24,817 nucleotides of DNA from Pseudomonadota bacterium (GCA_021784255.1 JAJXSZ010000009.1:1-24817), one strand, 5' to 3'; shown: positions 7,636 through 16,226, counted from the stretch's first letter. Numbers and translations: made by a program. The notes: a model not told the origin generated them from the sequence alone.

Positions 7636-10600
7636 ATGACCGGCTGGCAATTCTGGATCGACCGCGGCGGCACGTTCACCGACATCGTCGCCCGCGCCCC
7701 GGATGGCGCGCTGTCCACCCACAAGCTGCTGAGCGAGAATCCCGGCCGCTACCGCGACGCTGCCATCGCCGGCATCCGCGCCGTGCTCGGCCTCGGCCTC
7801 GGCGAGCCGATTCCCGAGGGCCTGATCGACAGCGTCAAGATGGGCACCACCGTTGCCACCAACGCGCTGCTCGAGCGTCGCGGCGAGCGGGTGCTGCTGC
7901 TGGTCGATCGCGGCTTCGCCGATGCGCTGCGGATCGGCAACCAGGCCCGGCCGCGCCTGTTCGACCTCGCGATCAGGCTGCCGTCGCTGCTGCACGAGCG
8001 CGTGGTCGAGATCGGCGGGCGCATGGATGCCGCCGGCCGCGAGATCGAGCCGCTCGACGAGGCGGCGGCACGCACCGCCCTCGCCGCCGCGCGCGCCGAC
8101 GCCATCGCCGCGGTCGCCATCCTGCGCATGCACGCCTGGAAAGCGCCCGCGCACGAGATCCGCCTCGCGGCGCTGGCGCGCGAAGCCGGCTTCACCCAGG
8201 TCTCGACCAGCCACGCCACCAGCTCGCTGCTGCGCCTGGTGCCGCGCGGCCAGACCACCGTTGTCGATGCGTATCTTTCGCCGATCCTGCGCCGCTACGT
8301 CGAGCAGGTCGCGGCCGAGCTGCCGGGCGTGCGGCTCTACTTCATGCAGTCCAACGGCGGCCTCGCGCAGGCGCAGCATTTCGCCGGCAAGGACGCGATC
8401 CTCTCGGGTCCTGCCGGCGGCATCGTCGGCGCCGCGCGGACCGCCGCGCAAGGCGGGTTCCCGCACATCATCGGCTTCGACATGGGCGGCACCTCGACCG
8501 ATGTCGCGCTCTACGACGGCGCATTCGCCCGCGCCTTCGAGACGGAAGTCGCCGGCGTGCAGCTGCGTGCACCGATGATGGCGATCAACACCGTTGCCGC
8601 CGGCGGCGGCTCGATCCTGCATTTCGACGGCGCGCGCATGCGCGTGGGCCCGGACTCCGCCGCCGCCGATCCCGGTCCCGCCTGCTACCGCCGCGGCGGC
8701 CCGCTCACCGTCACCGACGCCAACGTCCTGCTCGGCAAGCTGCAACCGAAACATTTTCCGACGATCTTCGGCCCCGCCGCCGACGCGCCGCTCGATGCCG
8801 CCGTGGTTGCGGAGAAATTCGCGGTACTGGCCGAGGGCATCGGCCGCGCCACCGCCACCGCGCCCGATCCGCGCGACATCGCCGAGGGCTTCCTGCGCAT
8901 CGCCGTCGCCAACATGGCCAACGCCATCAAGCAGGTCTCGGTGCAGAAGGGCCACGACGCCACCCGCTTCGCACTCGCCTGCTTCGGCGGCGCCGGCGGC
9001 CAGCATGCCTGCCTCGTCGCCGACGCGCTCGGCATGACCAGCGTCTTCATCCATCCCTTCGCCGGCGTGCTCTCGGCCTATGGCATGGGCCTCGCCGACC
9101 AGAGCGCCCTGCGCGAGCAGGCGATGGAGCTGCCGCTCGCCGAGCCCAGCATGCCGGCGCTTGCCGCCGCCGCGGCCGGGCTCGAGGCATCGGCGCGCGA
9201 GGCCCTGCTCGCCCAGGGCGCGCACCCGGCAAGCCTGCGCGCCGAACGCATGCTGCATCTGCGCTACCGCGGCACCGAGGCCTCGCTTGCCGTCCCCTTC
9301 GCCGAGCCCGAGGAGGCCACGCGCGCCTTCACCGGGCTGCACCGCGCCCGCTTCGGCTTCGCCACCCCCGAGCGCGCGCTGATCGTCGAGGCGGTCGCCG
9401 TCGAGGTCACCGCCCCGGGTGAGACGGTCGGGGAAACCCTGATCGCGCGCCGTTCCGAGGGCGAACCGACCCCGATCGACGAGGTTGCCATGTGGTCCGG
9501 CGGCACCGCGCACCGCGTCGGCGTCTTCGACCGCCAGGAATTGCTGGGCGGCGACCGCATCGCCGGCCCGGCGCTGATCCGCGAGGCCAACGCCACCACC
9601 GTCGTCGAACCCGGCTGGCAGGCGGAGGTCACCACGCGCGACCACATGGTGCTGCGTCGCGTCGCCACGCTGGCGCGCCCGGTTGCCGAGGGCACCGACC
9701 GCGCCGATCCGGTGCTGCTGGAGCTGTTCAACAACCTGTTCATGAACGTCGCGGAGCAGACGGGCGCGGTGCTGCAGAACACGTCGCAGAGCGTCAACAT
9801 CAAGGAGCGGCTGGATTTCTCCTGCGCCATCTTCGACGCCGAGGGCAACCTCGTCGCCAACGCGCCGCACATTCCCGTCCATCTCGGCGCCATGGGCGAG
9901 AGCGTGCGCACCGTGCTCGCCCGCCGGCGCGCCACCCTGCGTCCGGGCGATGTCGTCGCCCTCAACAATCCCTACAACGGCGGCACCCACCTGCCGGACG
10001 TGACCGTGATCACCCCGGTCTTCGACCGCACCGGCACCGCGATCCGCTTCTTCGTCGGCTCGCGCGGCCACCACGCCGATATCGGTGGCATCACCCCGGG
10101 TTCGACCCCACCGGCCTCGCATACGCTGGAGGAGGAGGGCGTGGTGCTCGATGATTTCCTGCTGGTGGACGCAGGGCATTTCCGTGAAGCCGAGCTGCGC
10201 GCGCTGCTCGCCGGCGCGCGCTATCCGGCGCGCTCGCCCGACGTGAACGTCGCCGACATCAAGGCCCAGGTCGCCGCCAACAACAAGGGCGTGCAGGAGC
10301 TCGGCAAGGTCGAGGCGGAGTTCGGCTGGGACGTCGTCGCCGCCTACATGCGCCACGTGATGGACAACGCCGAGGAAAGCGTGCGGCGCGTCGTCGCGCG
10401 CCTCTCGGACGGCCAGTTCGACTACCGCATGGACGACGGCGCGCTGCTGCGCGTCAAGGTCGCGGTCGATCGCGCCGCACGCACGGCCTGCATCGACTTC
10501 ACCGGCACGGACCGGCAACGACCGGATAATTTCAACGCCCCCCCGGCGGTCACCCGCGCGGCCGTGCTCTACGTCTTCCGCTGCCTGGTGGGCGAGGAGA

Positions 10601-11232
10601 TCCCGCTCAACGAGGGGTGCCTCAAGCCGCTCGAGATCGTCATCCCCGAGGGCACGTTCCTCTCGCCGCGCCCCGGTGCCGCCGTCGTCGCCGGCAACAC
10701 GGAGGTGAGCCAGGCCACCTGCAACGCGCTGTTCGGCGCCCTGGGCGCGATCGCCTGCAGCCAGGCGACGATGAACAATTTCATCTTCGGCGATGCCACC
10801 CGGCAGTACTACGAAACGATCTGCGGCGGCACCGGCGCCGGCCCCGGCTTCGACGGCACGTCGGCGATCCAGACCCACATGACCAACACCCGCATGACCG
10901 ACCCCGAGGTGCTGGAGTTGCGCTACCCGGTTCGCCTCGAGGAATTTTCCATCCGCCGCGGCTCCGGCGGTGCCGGCCGCTTCCGCGGTGGCGACGGCGT
11001 GGTGCGGCGCATCCGCTTTCTCGAGCCGGTCACCGCAGTGATCGTCGCCTCGCGCCGTGAGGTCGCCCCGTTCGGTCTTGCCGGCGGCGCGGACGGCGCG
11101 CCCGGGCGGCAATGGGTGGAGCGCGCCGACGGCACGCGCGAGGTCCTCAGCGGGCGCGCCTGCACCGAACTGCATCCCGGCGATTGTTTCGTCATCGAGA
11201 CGCCGGGCGGCGGCGGCTACGGCGCGCCCTAG
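7636..11232 (+). CDS. fused hydantoinase/5-oxoprolinase (HyuA-HyuB)
   Basis: A 1198-residue protein, the length of one-chain 5-oxoprolinases. The N-terminal half is HyuA-like: the phosphate motif DRGGTFTD at ~9-16, an FDMGGTSTDV actin-fold motif near residue 282 and CFGGAGGQH near 450. The HyuB-like half starts near residue 692 (DPVLLELFNNLFMNVAEQTG) and ends with the usual glycine-rich tail (TPGGGGYGAP). The family hydrolyses 5-oxo-L-proline, hydantoins or related lactams with ATP; the reaction here is not fixed by sequence. The start ATG 7636 has AAGGAAA a few bases upstream, preferred over an in-frame ATG 30 bp earlier. It leads a plus-strand run with an RraA-like protein and a diaminopropionate ammonia-lyase-like enzyme. 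Confidence 0.93.
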   Translation: MTGWQFWIDRGGTFTDIVARAPDGALSTHKLLSENPGRYRDAAIAGIRAVLGLGLGEPIPEGLIDSVKMGTTVATNALLERRGERVLLLVDRGFADALRIGNQARPRLFDLAIRLPSLLHERVVEIGGRMDAAGREIEPLDEAAARTALAAARADAIAAVAILRMHAWKAPAHEIRLAALAREAGFTQVSTSHATSSLLRLVPRGQTTVVDAYLSPILRRYVEQVAAELPGVRLYFMQSNGGLAQAQHFAGKDAILSGPAGGIVGAARTAAQGGFPHIIGFDMGGTSTDVALYDGAFARAFETEVAGVQLRAPMMAINTVAAGGGSILHFDGARMRVGPDSAAADPGPACYRRGGPLTVTDANVLLGKLQPKHFPTIFGPAADAPLDAAVVAEKFAVLAEGIGRATATAPDPRDIAEGFLRIAVANMANAIKQVSVQKGHDATRFALACFGGAGGQHACLVADALGMTSVFIHPFAGVLSAYGMGLADQSALREQAMELPLAEPSMPALAAAAAGLEASAREALLAQGAHPASLRAERMLHLRYRGTEASLAVPFAEPEEATRAFTGLHRARFGFATPERALIVEAVAVEVTAPGETVGETLIARRSEGEPTPIDEVAMWSGGTAHRVGVFDRQELLGGDRIAGPALIREANATTVVEPGWQAEVTTRDHMVLRRVATLARPVAEGTDRADPVLLELFNNLFMNVAEQTGAVLQNTSQSVNIKERLDFSCAIFDAEGNLVANAPHIPVHLGAMGESVRTVLARRRATLRPGDVVALNNPYNGGTHLPDVTVITPVFDRTGTAIRFFVGSRGHHADIGGITPGSTPPASHTLEEEGVVLDDFLLVDAGHFREAELRALLAGARYPARSPDVNVADIKAQVAANNKGVQELGKVEAEFGWDVVAAYMRHVMDNAEESVRRVVARLSDGQFDYRMDDGALLRVKVAVDRAARTACIDFTGTDRQRPDNFNAPPAVTRAAVLYVFRCLVGEEIPLNEGCLKPLEIVIPEGTFLSPRPGAAVVAGNTEVSQATCNALFGALGAIACSQATMNNFIFGDATRQYYETICGGTGAGPGFDGTSAIQTHMTNTRMTDPEVLELRYPVRLEEFSIRRGSGGAGRFRGGDGVVRRIRFLEPVTAVIVASRREVAPFGLAGGADGAPGRQWVERADGTREVLSGRACTELHPGDCFVIETPGGGGYGAP

Positions 11233-11353
11233 AGCCATGTCCGGCCGGCTGGAACCACCCGCCCGGCCCCGGTCCGCGGGCCGCCATTCCCGGCCGCGAG
11301 GTTGCGCCCGGCCGCGCGATGCCCGACAGTCCGGGAAACCGGGGAGGTTGGGC

Positions 11354-12022
11354 ATGGCCATCGGGTTTCGCATTCTGCCGGTCGCATCGCGCGTGCCGCC
11401 GGCGACCGTCGAGGCGTTCCGTGTCCTCCCCGTCGCCAATGTCAGCGACTCGATGTCGCGCATGACCGCGGGCGGCGCGCGCCTGCGCCCCTATTACAGC
11501 GGCCCGACCATGGCCGGCCCCGCGTTCACGGTGAAGACGCGCCCCGGCGACAACCTGATGGTGCACAAGGCGCTGGACATCGCCGCGGCCGGCGACGTCG
11601 TCGTCGTGGACGCCGGCGGCGACCTCACCAACGCCATCATCGGCGAACTGATGCAGGCCCATGCGCGCACCCGCCGGCTCGGCGGGATCGTCATCAACGG
11701 CGCCATCCGCGACGTCGCCGCCCTGCGCGCCAGCGAGTTTCCGGTCTTCGCCGCCGGCGTGACCCATCGCGGCCCCTACAAGGACGGCCCCGGCGAGATC
11801 GGCGTTCCGGTGGCCATCGACGGCATGGTGATCGCCCCGGGCGACCTCGTGCTGGGCGACGAGGACGGCCTCGTCTGCGTCCCGGCGGCGGCCGCCGCCG
11901 CGGTGCTGGAGGCCACGCAGGCCAAGCACGCGGCCGAGACGAAGCAGATGGCCGCCACCCTCGCCGGCACCTCCGACCGCGCCTGGGTCGACGCGACGCT
12001 CAGCAAGCTCGGCGTGATCTAG
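11354..12022 (+). CDS. RraA-like / HMG-aldolase family protein
   Basis: A 222-residue protein of the RraA/4-hydroxy-4-methyl-2-oxoglutarate aldolase family. It shows the family's GDNLMVHKAL segment (65-74), GELM (97-100) and the GIVINGAIRD segment (111-120), in which Arg119 and Asp120 match the substrate- and metal-binding pair of characterised aldolases. The G-PVAIDGM-I-PGDLVLGDEDGLVCVP stretch closes the domain. Members cleave 4-carboxy-4-hydroxy-2-oxo acids or decarboxylate oxaloacetate; true RNase E inhibitors are a subset, and this catabolic context favours the enzyme. The start ATG 11354 has GGGGAGG six bases upstream; the frame is open ~300 bp earlier, but that overlaps the oxoprolinase gene. 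The 121-bp gap before it holds nothing I recognise. Confidence 0.9.
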   Translation: MAIGFRILPVASRVPPATVEAFRVLPVANVSDSMSRMTAGGARLRPYYSGPTMAGPAFTVKTRPGDNLMVHKALDIAAAGDVVVVDAGGDLTNAIIGELMQAHARTRRLGGIVINGAIRDVAALRASEFPVFAAGVTHRGPYKDGPGEIGVPVAIDGMVIAPGDLVLGDEDGLVCVPAAAAAAVLEATQAKHAAETKQMAATLAGTSDRAWVDATLSKLGVI

Positions 12023-12043
12023 CGGGCGATCGCGATGCGGCGG

Positions 12044-12208
12044 TCAGGCCGATGGCGGCGGCGTGTTCTCGAGTACCCGCAGCGCGAGGCGCAGCAAGGT
12101 GCCTGCGGGGCGCTTGAGTCCGGCGCGAGCGGCTTCCTCGGCCAGGCTGAGCAGGTGGTCGCAGAGCATGAGCGGTGAGGGCGGCGGGTCGGTCGGGGTG
12201 GCGAGCAT
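12044..12208 (-). CDS. small hypothetical protein, 54 residues
   Basis: A short minus-strand frame between two plus-strand genes, ending at the TGA at 12044-12046. ATG 12208 has AGGAAG six bases upstream, which favours this start over ATGs at 12262 and 12265 that have no such site. The product is proline-rich at the start and then a single amphipathic helical stretch (LMLCDHLLSLAEEAARAG, then GTLLRLALRVL). I do not recognise the family and infer no function. Against it: the frame stays open upstream antisense to the PLP enzyme, as happens often in this GC-rich DNA, so it could be a chance ORF. Confidence 0.5.
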   Translation of the reverse strand: MLATPTDPPPSPLMLCDHLLSLAEEAARAGLKRPAGTLLRLALRVLENTPPPSA

Positions 12209-12289
12209 CGGGATCTTCCTGGTTCGCTTGAGCCATCCGGTCATTTCGGCCGGCGGCAACATCATGCCGCCGCAAGGGATTGAGGAACG

Positions 12290-13285
12290 ATGAACAACGA
12301 CGCCAGTGCCTGGTTTCGCCAATGCCCGGTTCACGCGGTCACTCCGCTCCTGGACCTGCCCGCACTCGCCGCTGCCCTCGGGGTCGGGCGCGTGCTGGTG
12401 AAGGACGAGGGCGCGCGCCCGCTCGGCAGCTTCAAGGCGCTCGGCGGCGTCTATGCCGGGCTCAGCGCGCTGGCCCGCGCCGCCGGCGTCGCGCTGCCGA
12501 CGCTGATCGCCGAAGCCGGCCGCCGTGCGCTGCCGGAACTGGTCTGCGCCAGCGACGGCAACCACGGCCTCGCCGTCAGCGCCGCGGCGCGGCTCGCCGG
12601 CGCGCACGCGCGCGTGTTCCTGCCCGCTTCCGTCACCCCCCAGCGCATCGAGCGCATCCGCGCCAAGGGCGGCGAACCCGTCATCGTGCATGGCACCTAC
12701 GAGGACGCCGTCGCCGCCGCCGCGGCTCACGCGCGCACGACCGGCGCGATCCTGATCGCCGACACCAGCGCCGATCCCGCCGACCCCGTGGTCGCCGACG
12801 TCATGGCCGGCTACGGCATCATGGCCGACGAGCTGCGCGCGCAGCTTCCCGCCGCGCCCACGCATCTTTTCCTCCAGGCCGGCGTCGGCGGCCTCGCCGC
12901 CGCGATCGCCGACCGGCTCGCAGGCAGCGTCGTCGTGGTGGAGCCCGACCAGGCCGCGTGCGTTGCCGCCGCCCTCGCTGCCGGACATATCGTCACCGTT
13001 CCCGGCGACCTCGCGACCGCGGCGGAGATGCTCTCCTGCGGCGAGGCCTCGGCGCCCGCGATGGCAATCCTGCGCCGGCGCGACGCCCGGGCGGTCGCGG
13101 TCAGCGAGGCCGAACTCGCCGCCGCCCCGCCCTTCCTGCGCGCCCATGGCGGGCCGGCGACGACGCCATCCGGCGCCTGCGGTCTCGCGGGCCTGCGCCA
13201 CGCCATGGCCGATCCCGCGCTGGCCCGCGCGCTCGGCCTCGATGCCGCGAGCGTGGTGCTGCTGATCGCGACCGAGCGCGCCTAG
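12290..13285 (+). CDS. diaminopropionate ammonia-lyase-like PLP enzyme
   Basis: A 331-residue fold-type II PLP enzyme. The Schiff-base lysine is Lys49 in GSFKALGG; the phosphate- and ring-contacting loop is ASDGNHG (87-93); a glycine-rich loop QAGVGG lies at 196-201. The segment around 249-252 (SCGE) followed by AMAILRRR, and TTPSGACGL (291-299), resemble diaminopropionate ammonia-lyases more than threonine dehydratases. Such enzymes convert 2,3-diaminopropionate (either enantiomer) or D-serine to pyruvate and ammonia. It is shorter than the E. coli enzyme (about 400), mostly at the N-terminus. ATG 12290 is preceded by AAGGGA and GAGGA. Neighbours suggest a nitrogen-compound degradation module; the natural substrate is open. 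It is followed by two hairpins. Confidence 0.82.
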   Translation: MNNDASAWFRQCPVHAVTPLLDLPALAAALGVGRVLVKDEGARPLGSFKALGGVYAGLSALARAAGVALPTLIAEAGRRALPELVCASDGNHGLAVSAAARLAGAHARVFLPASVTPQRIERIRAKGGEPVIVHGTYEDAVAAAAAHARTTGAILIADTSADPADPVVADVMAGYGIMADELRAQLPAAPTHLFLQAGVGGLAAAIADRLAGSVVVVEPDQAACVAAALAAGHIVTVPGDLATAAEMLSCGEASAPAMAILRRRDARAVAVSEAELAAAPPFLRAHGGPATTPSGACGLAGLRHAMADPALARALGLDAASVVLLIATERA

Positions 13286-13292
13286 ACCATAG

Positions 13293-13318
13293 CCGACCAG
13301 AGAGAGACGTCTGGTCGG
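13293..13318 (+). terminator. hairpin downstream of PLP enzyme gene
   Basis: CCGACCAGA (13293-13301) and TCTGGTCGG (13310-13318) form a perfect 9-bp stem with an 8-nt loop, 7 bases after the stop codon. ATTTCTTGCTCT follows, a poor but T-containing tail. It is a probable Rho-independent terminator for the plus-strand operon. Confidence 0.6.
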
Positions 13319-13356
13319 ATTTCTTGCTCTAGGAAACTTGGAATCGCGAGCGACTT

Positions 13357-13401
13357 ATCTCCGATCTGCCTGAGCCTGTCCGGCGCGGGCAGATCGGAGA
13401 T
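13357..13401. terminator. 14-bp perfect hairpin between convergent genes
   Basis: ATCTCCGATCTGCC (13357-13370) and GGCAGATCGGAGAT (13388-13401) pair perfectly over 14 bp with a 17-nt loop. The structure ends 4 bases before the stop codon of the minus-strand ribbon-helix-helix gene, so it can serve as that operon's terminator as well as a second barrier for the plus strand. There is no long T-run on either side. Confidence 0.55.
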
Positions 13402-13405
13402 GACT

Positions 13406-13615
13406 CTAGCCCCGGCGGCGCAGCGCCGCCACGCGCAGCGTCGAGGCCAGCGGTTGTGCCGGGTCGCGCGCGGCGTCGAGCGCTGCCACGAGTCCCGCGA
13501 GGCTGGTGCCCGCCTCCCGCGCCATCGTTTCGAGTTCGGACCAGAACGCGGGCTCCAGCGCCACCGACGTGCGGTGCCCCGCGAGCGAGAAGCTTCGTTT
13601 GGCGAGATGCTTCAC
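13406..13615 (-). CDS. ribbon-helix-helix domain protein
   Basis: A 69-residue protein starting at GTG 13615, which overlaps the queG stop by 4 bp (GTGA). It opens with KRSFSLAGHRTSVALEP, the basic strand and turn of ribbon-helix-helix proteins of the RHH_4 type, followed by two helices (FWSELETMAREAG and SLAGLVAALDAAR). It probably binds DNA as a dimer. Its place at the end of the queuosine operon could mean it regulates those genes or simply rides along; RHH_4 proteins are common in alphaproteobacteria and mostly uncharacterised. The frame is open much further upstream, but antisense-style arginine-rich sequence inside queG rules that out. Confidence 0.82.
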   Translation of the reverse strand: MKHLAKRSFSLAGHRTSVALEPAFWSELETMAREAGTSLAGLVAALDAARDPAQPLASTLRVAALRRRG

Positions 13616-14652
13616 GCGAGCCGCCGCGCCGCCCAGGCGCCGGCCTCCGCCACCACCGCGTCGGGGTCGGCCGCCAGCCGCGCCGCCGCCGGCCGCAAGC
13701 CCGGCTCGCCCGAATTCCCCACCGCGATTGCGACGTTGCGCGCGAACCGGTTGCGCCCGATCCGCTTGATCGGCGAGGCGCTGAACAATGCCCTGAACCC
13801 GGCGTCGTCGAGCAGCGCCAGCTCGGCGAGCCGCGGTGAGGCCAGCGCCGTGCGCTCGGCGAAAGCGATATGCCGGCTCTGCCGCGCGAAGCGGTTCCAC
13901 GGACAGACGGCGAGGCAGTCGTCGCAGCCGGCGATGCGGTTGCCGATCGCCGGGCGCAGCGCCTCCGGGATCGGCCCCTCGTGTTCGAGCGTCAGGTAGG
14001 AAATGCAGCGCCTGGCGTCGAGCCGGTAGGGCGCGGGGAAGGCGTCGGTCGGACAGGCATCGAGGCAGCGCCGGCAGCTGCCGCACCGGTCCCGGTGCGG
14101 CGCATCCTCCTCCAGCTCGAGCGTGGAAAAGACCTCGCCCAGGAACAGCCAGGATCCATGCGTTCGCGAAACGAGGTTGGTGTGCTTGCCCTGCCAGCCC
14201 AGTCCCGCGCGCTGCGCCGCCGGCTTCTCCAGGACGGGCGCGGTATCGACGAACACCTTCACCTCGCCGCCGTGCCGCGCGAGGAGATGCTGGGCGAGGT
14301 GTTTGAGCCTGCCCTTCAGGAGATCGTGGTAGTCGCGCCCGCGCGCATAGACACTGATCGTGCCCCGCTCGCGCCGCGCCAGGCTGGCGAGTGGATCGCC
14401 CGCCGGCGCATAGGACAGCCCCACCGAGATGACGCTGCGCGCCGCCGGCCACAGCGCGCGCGGGCTCGCCCGTTCGCCGGTGCGCTCGGCCAGCCACCCC
14501 ATCGTCCCATGCGACCCGGCGGCGAGAAACGCCTGCAGCCGCGCCGCATCCTGCCCGCCCGGCTCGGCGCGCGCGATGCCCACCGCGTCGAACCCGAGCG
14601 AGGCCGCCTTGGCGCGGATCTCAGCCGCGGCCGCGATAGGGAGCGACGCCAT
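13612..14652 (-). CDS. queG: epoxyqueuosine reductase
   Basis: A 346-residue enzyme that reduces epoxyqueuosine in tRNA to queuosine, the last step of the pathway, using cobalamin and two 4Fe-4S clusters. The cluster ligands are visible: C190-x2-C193-x2-C196-x3-C200 (CGSCRRCLDACP) and C243-x2-C246-x3-C250 (CDDCLAVCPWN), with Cys216 between. Asp136 in VFVDTAPVLEK matches the catalytic Asp of the family. The length is normal. ATG 14652 lies inside the end of queF (32-bp overlap), so translation is probably coupled. The stop overlaps the start of the ribbon-helix-helix gene. Confidence 0.96.
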   Translation of the reverse strand: MASLPIAAAAEIRAKAASLGFDAVGIARAEPGGQDAARLQAFLAAGSHGTMGWLAERTGERASPRALWPAARSVISVGLSYAPAGDPLASLARRERGTISVYARGRDYHDLLKGRLKHLAQHLLARHGGEVKVFVDTAPVLEKPAAQRAGLGWQGKHTNLVSRTHGSWLFLGEVFSTLELEEDAPHRDRCGSCRRCLDACPTDAFPAPYRLDARRCISYLTLEHEGPIPEALRPAIGNRIAGCDDCLAVCPWNRFARQSRHIAFAERTALASPRLAELALLDDAGFRALFSASPIKRIGRNRFARNVAIAVGNSGEPGLRPAAARLAADPDAVVAEAGAWAARRLA

Positions 14653-15082
14653 GATCGGGAATCCACACGCCCGCGGGCGGCGCGCCGGACTGCCAGAACA
14701 CGTCGATCGGCATGCCGCCGCGCGGATACCAGTAGGCGCCGATGCGCAGCCAGGCGGGCGCGAGGGTTGCCATCAGACGCTGCGCGATCGCCATCGTGCA
14801 GGCCTCGTGAAACGCCCCATGGTTGCGAAAACTCGCGAGATACAGCTTGAGGGATTTGCTCTCGACGATCCATTCGGCGGGAATGTAGTCGAGCACGATA
14901 TGCGCAAAATCCGGCTGCCCGGTGAGCGGACAGAGCGAGGTGAACTCGGGGCATGTGAAGCGCACGACATAGGCCTGCCCGCGCGCCGGGTTCGCCACGC
15001 GCTCGAGCGGGGCTTGCGCGGGCGAGGCGGGAATGCGGCTCGGCTGCCCGAGCTGTGTCAGGCCGGCATAATTCTCGCTCAT
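14621..15082 (-). CDS. queF: NADPH-dependent preQ0 reductase
   Basis: A 153-residue unimodular QueF (short, YkvM-type), which reduces 7-cyano-7-deazaguanine (preQ0) to preQ1. The nucleophile is Cys51 in FTSLCPLTGQPDFAH with Asp58 nearby, and the family motif ESKSLKLYLASFRNHGAFHE (74-93) that binds NADPH follows. ATG 15082 (MSENYAGLTQLG) is the natural family start; a frame extension of 24 arginine-rich residues overlaps tgt and is rejected. It sits 31 bp after the tgt stop and overlaps queG by 32 bp. The cell needs preQ0 from queC/D/E and folE elsewhere, none of which are in this window. Confidence 0.96.
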   Translation of the reverse strand: MSENYAGLTQLGQPSRIPASPAQAPLERVANPARGQAYVVRFTCPEFTSLCPLTGQPDFAHIVLDYIPAEWIVESKSLKLYLASFRNHGAFHEACTMAIAQRLMATLAPAWLRIGAYWYPRGGMPIDVFWQSGAPPAGVWIPDHGVAPYRGRG

Positions 15083-15113
15083 GGCGGCGAGATGGGGCCG
15101 CCGGCGCCGCCTG

Positions 15114-16226
15114 TCAAACCTCTGGCCGCCAACCCTCGCGGCACGCCTCGGCATAGTCGGCGAACCGCCCGGCCCCGATCGCCTCGCGCATCCCGTCCAT
15201 GAGATCCTGATAATAGGCGAGGTTGTGCCAGGTCAGCAGCATCGGGCCCAGCATTTCCCCGGCGCGGAACAGATGATGCAGATAGGCGCGGGAATGGCGC
15301 GCGCAGGCCGGGCAGGCGCAGGCCGCATCGAGCGGCACCGCATCGTCGGCGAAACGCGCGTTGCGCAGGTTCATCACCCCCGTGCGCGTATAGGCCCGTG
15401 CCGTGCGCCCGGCGCGCGTCGGGATCACGCAGTCGAACATGTCGATCCCGCGCGCCACCGCCCCGAGCAGATCGTCCGGCGTGCCCACGCCCATCAGATA
15501 GCGCGGCTTCGGCGCCGGCAGCGCCGGGGCGACGCGGTCGAGCACCTCGAACATCGCCGCCTGCCCTTCGCCCACCGCGAGCCCGCCGATCGCGATCCCC
15601 TCGAAGCCGATGCCGGCGATCGCCGCCGCCGAGGCGAGGCGCAGCTCGGCGAACACGCTGCCCTGCACGATGCCGAACTGCCCGTAGCCCGGCCGCGCGA
15701 CGAACGCCGCGCGTGAGCGCTCGGCCCAGCGATGCGTGAGCTCCATGCTGGCGCGCGCCTCCGCCGCGGTGGCGGGGAAGGGGGTGCACTCGTCGAGCGC
15801 CATGGTGATCGTGGCGTCGAGGAGGTGCTGGATCGCCGTCGATCGTTCCGGCGTCAGCCGGTGCGCGGAGCCGTCGAGATGCGAGCGGAACGTCACTCCG
15901 TCGGCATCCACCTGACGAAGTTTCGCTAGCGACATGATCTGGAAACCGCCGGAATCGGTCAGGATCGGTCCCGGCCAGTCGGCGAAGCGGTGCAGCCCGC
16001 CGAGGCGCGCGATGCGTTCCGCGGTGGGCCGCAGCATCAGGTGATAGGTGTTGCCGAGAATGATCGCGGTCCCGGTGCTGCGCACCGCCTGCGCGGTCAT
16101 CGCCTTGACCGTCCCCGCGGTGCCCACCGCCATGAAGGCCGGCGTCGGCGCCTCGCCATGCGCGGTCTCCAGCACCCCCGCGCGCGCCTGCCCGTCGCGC
16201 GCGGTCTGCCGCCATGCCAGGGTCAC
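15114..16226 (-). CDS. tgt: queuine tRNA-guanine transglycosylase
   Basis: A 370-residue bacterial TGT that swaps guanine 34 for preQ1 in tRNAs with GUN anticodons. Key residues: Asp91 in LTDSGGFQ (general acid/base), the substrate motif GIVQGS (185-190), the nucleophile Asp265 in DMFDCVIPTRAGR, and a zinc site of Cys303, Cys305, Cys308 and His334. The start is GTG 16226, overlapping the queA stop by 4 bp (GTGA); the frame extends 36 codons upstream, but those residues do not match the family and lie inside queA. The length is normal for the family. Confidence 0.96.
   Translation of the reverse strand: MTLAWRQTARDGQARAGVLETAHGEAPTPAFMAVGTAGTVKAMTAQAVRSTGTAIILGNTYHLMLRPTAERIARLGGLHRFADWPGPILTDSGGFQIMSLAKLRQVDADGVTFRSHLDGSAHRLTPERSTAIQHLLDATITMALDECTPFPATAAEARASMELTHRWAERSRAAFVARPGYGQFGIVQGSVFAELRLASAAAIAGIGFEGIAIGGLAVGEGQAAMFEVLDRVAPALPAPKPRYLMGVGTPDDLLGAVARGIDMFDCVIPTRAGRTARAYTRTGVMNLRNARFADDAVPLDAACACPACARHSRAYLHHLFRAGEMLGPMLLTWHNLAYYQDLMDGMREAIGAGRFADYAEACREGWRPEV

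Noticed and set aside
11233..11353. Gap between oxoprolinase and RraA-like genes as a possible regulatory RNA
   Set aside because: It is uniformly GC-rich with no convincing conserved fold or T-run.
6688..11463. A 1591-codon minus-strand open frame opposite the oxoprolinase gene
   Set aside because: It is a high-GC shadow frame, rich in Arg/Gly/Ala with no domain, opposite a gene with clear family motifs.
12209..13201. Long minus-strand frame opposite the PLP enzyme
   Set aside because: Low-complexity Gly/Ala/Arg sequence; only its last 54 codons, outside the PLP gene, look plausible.
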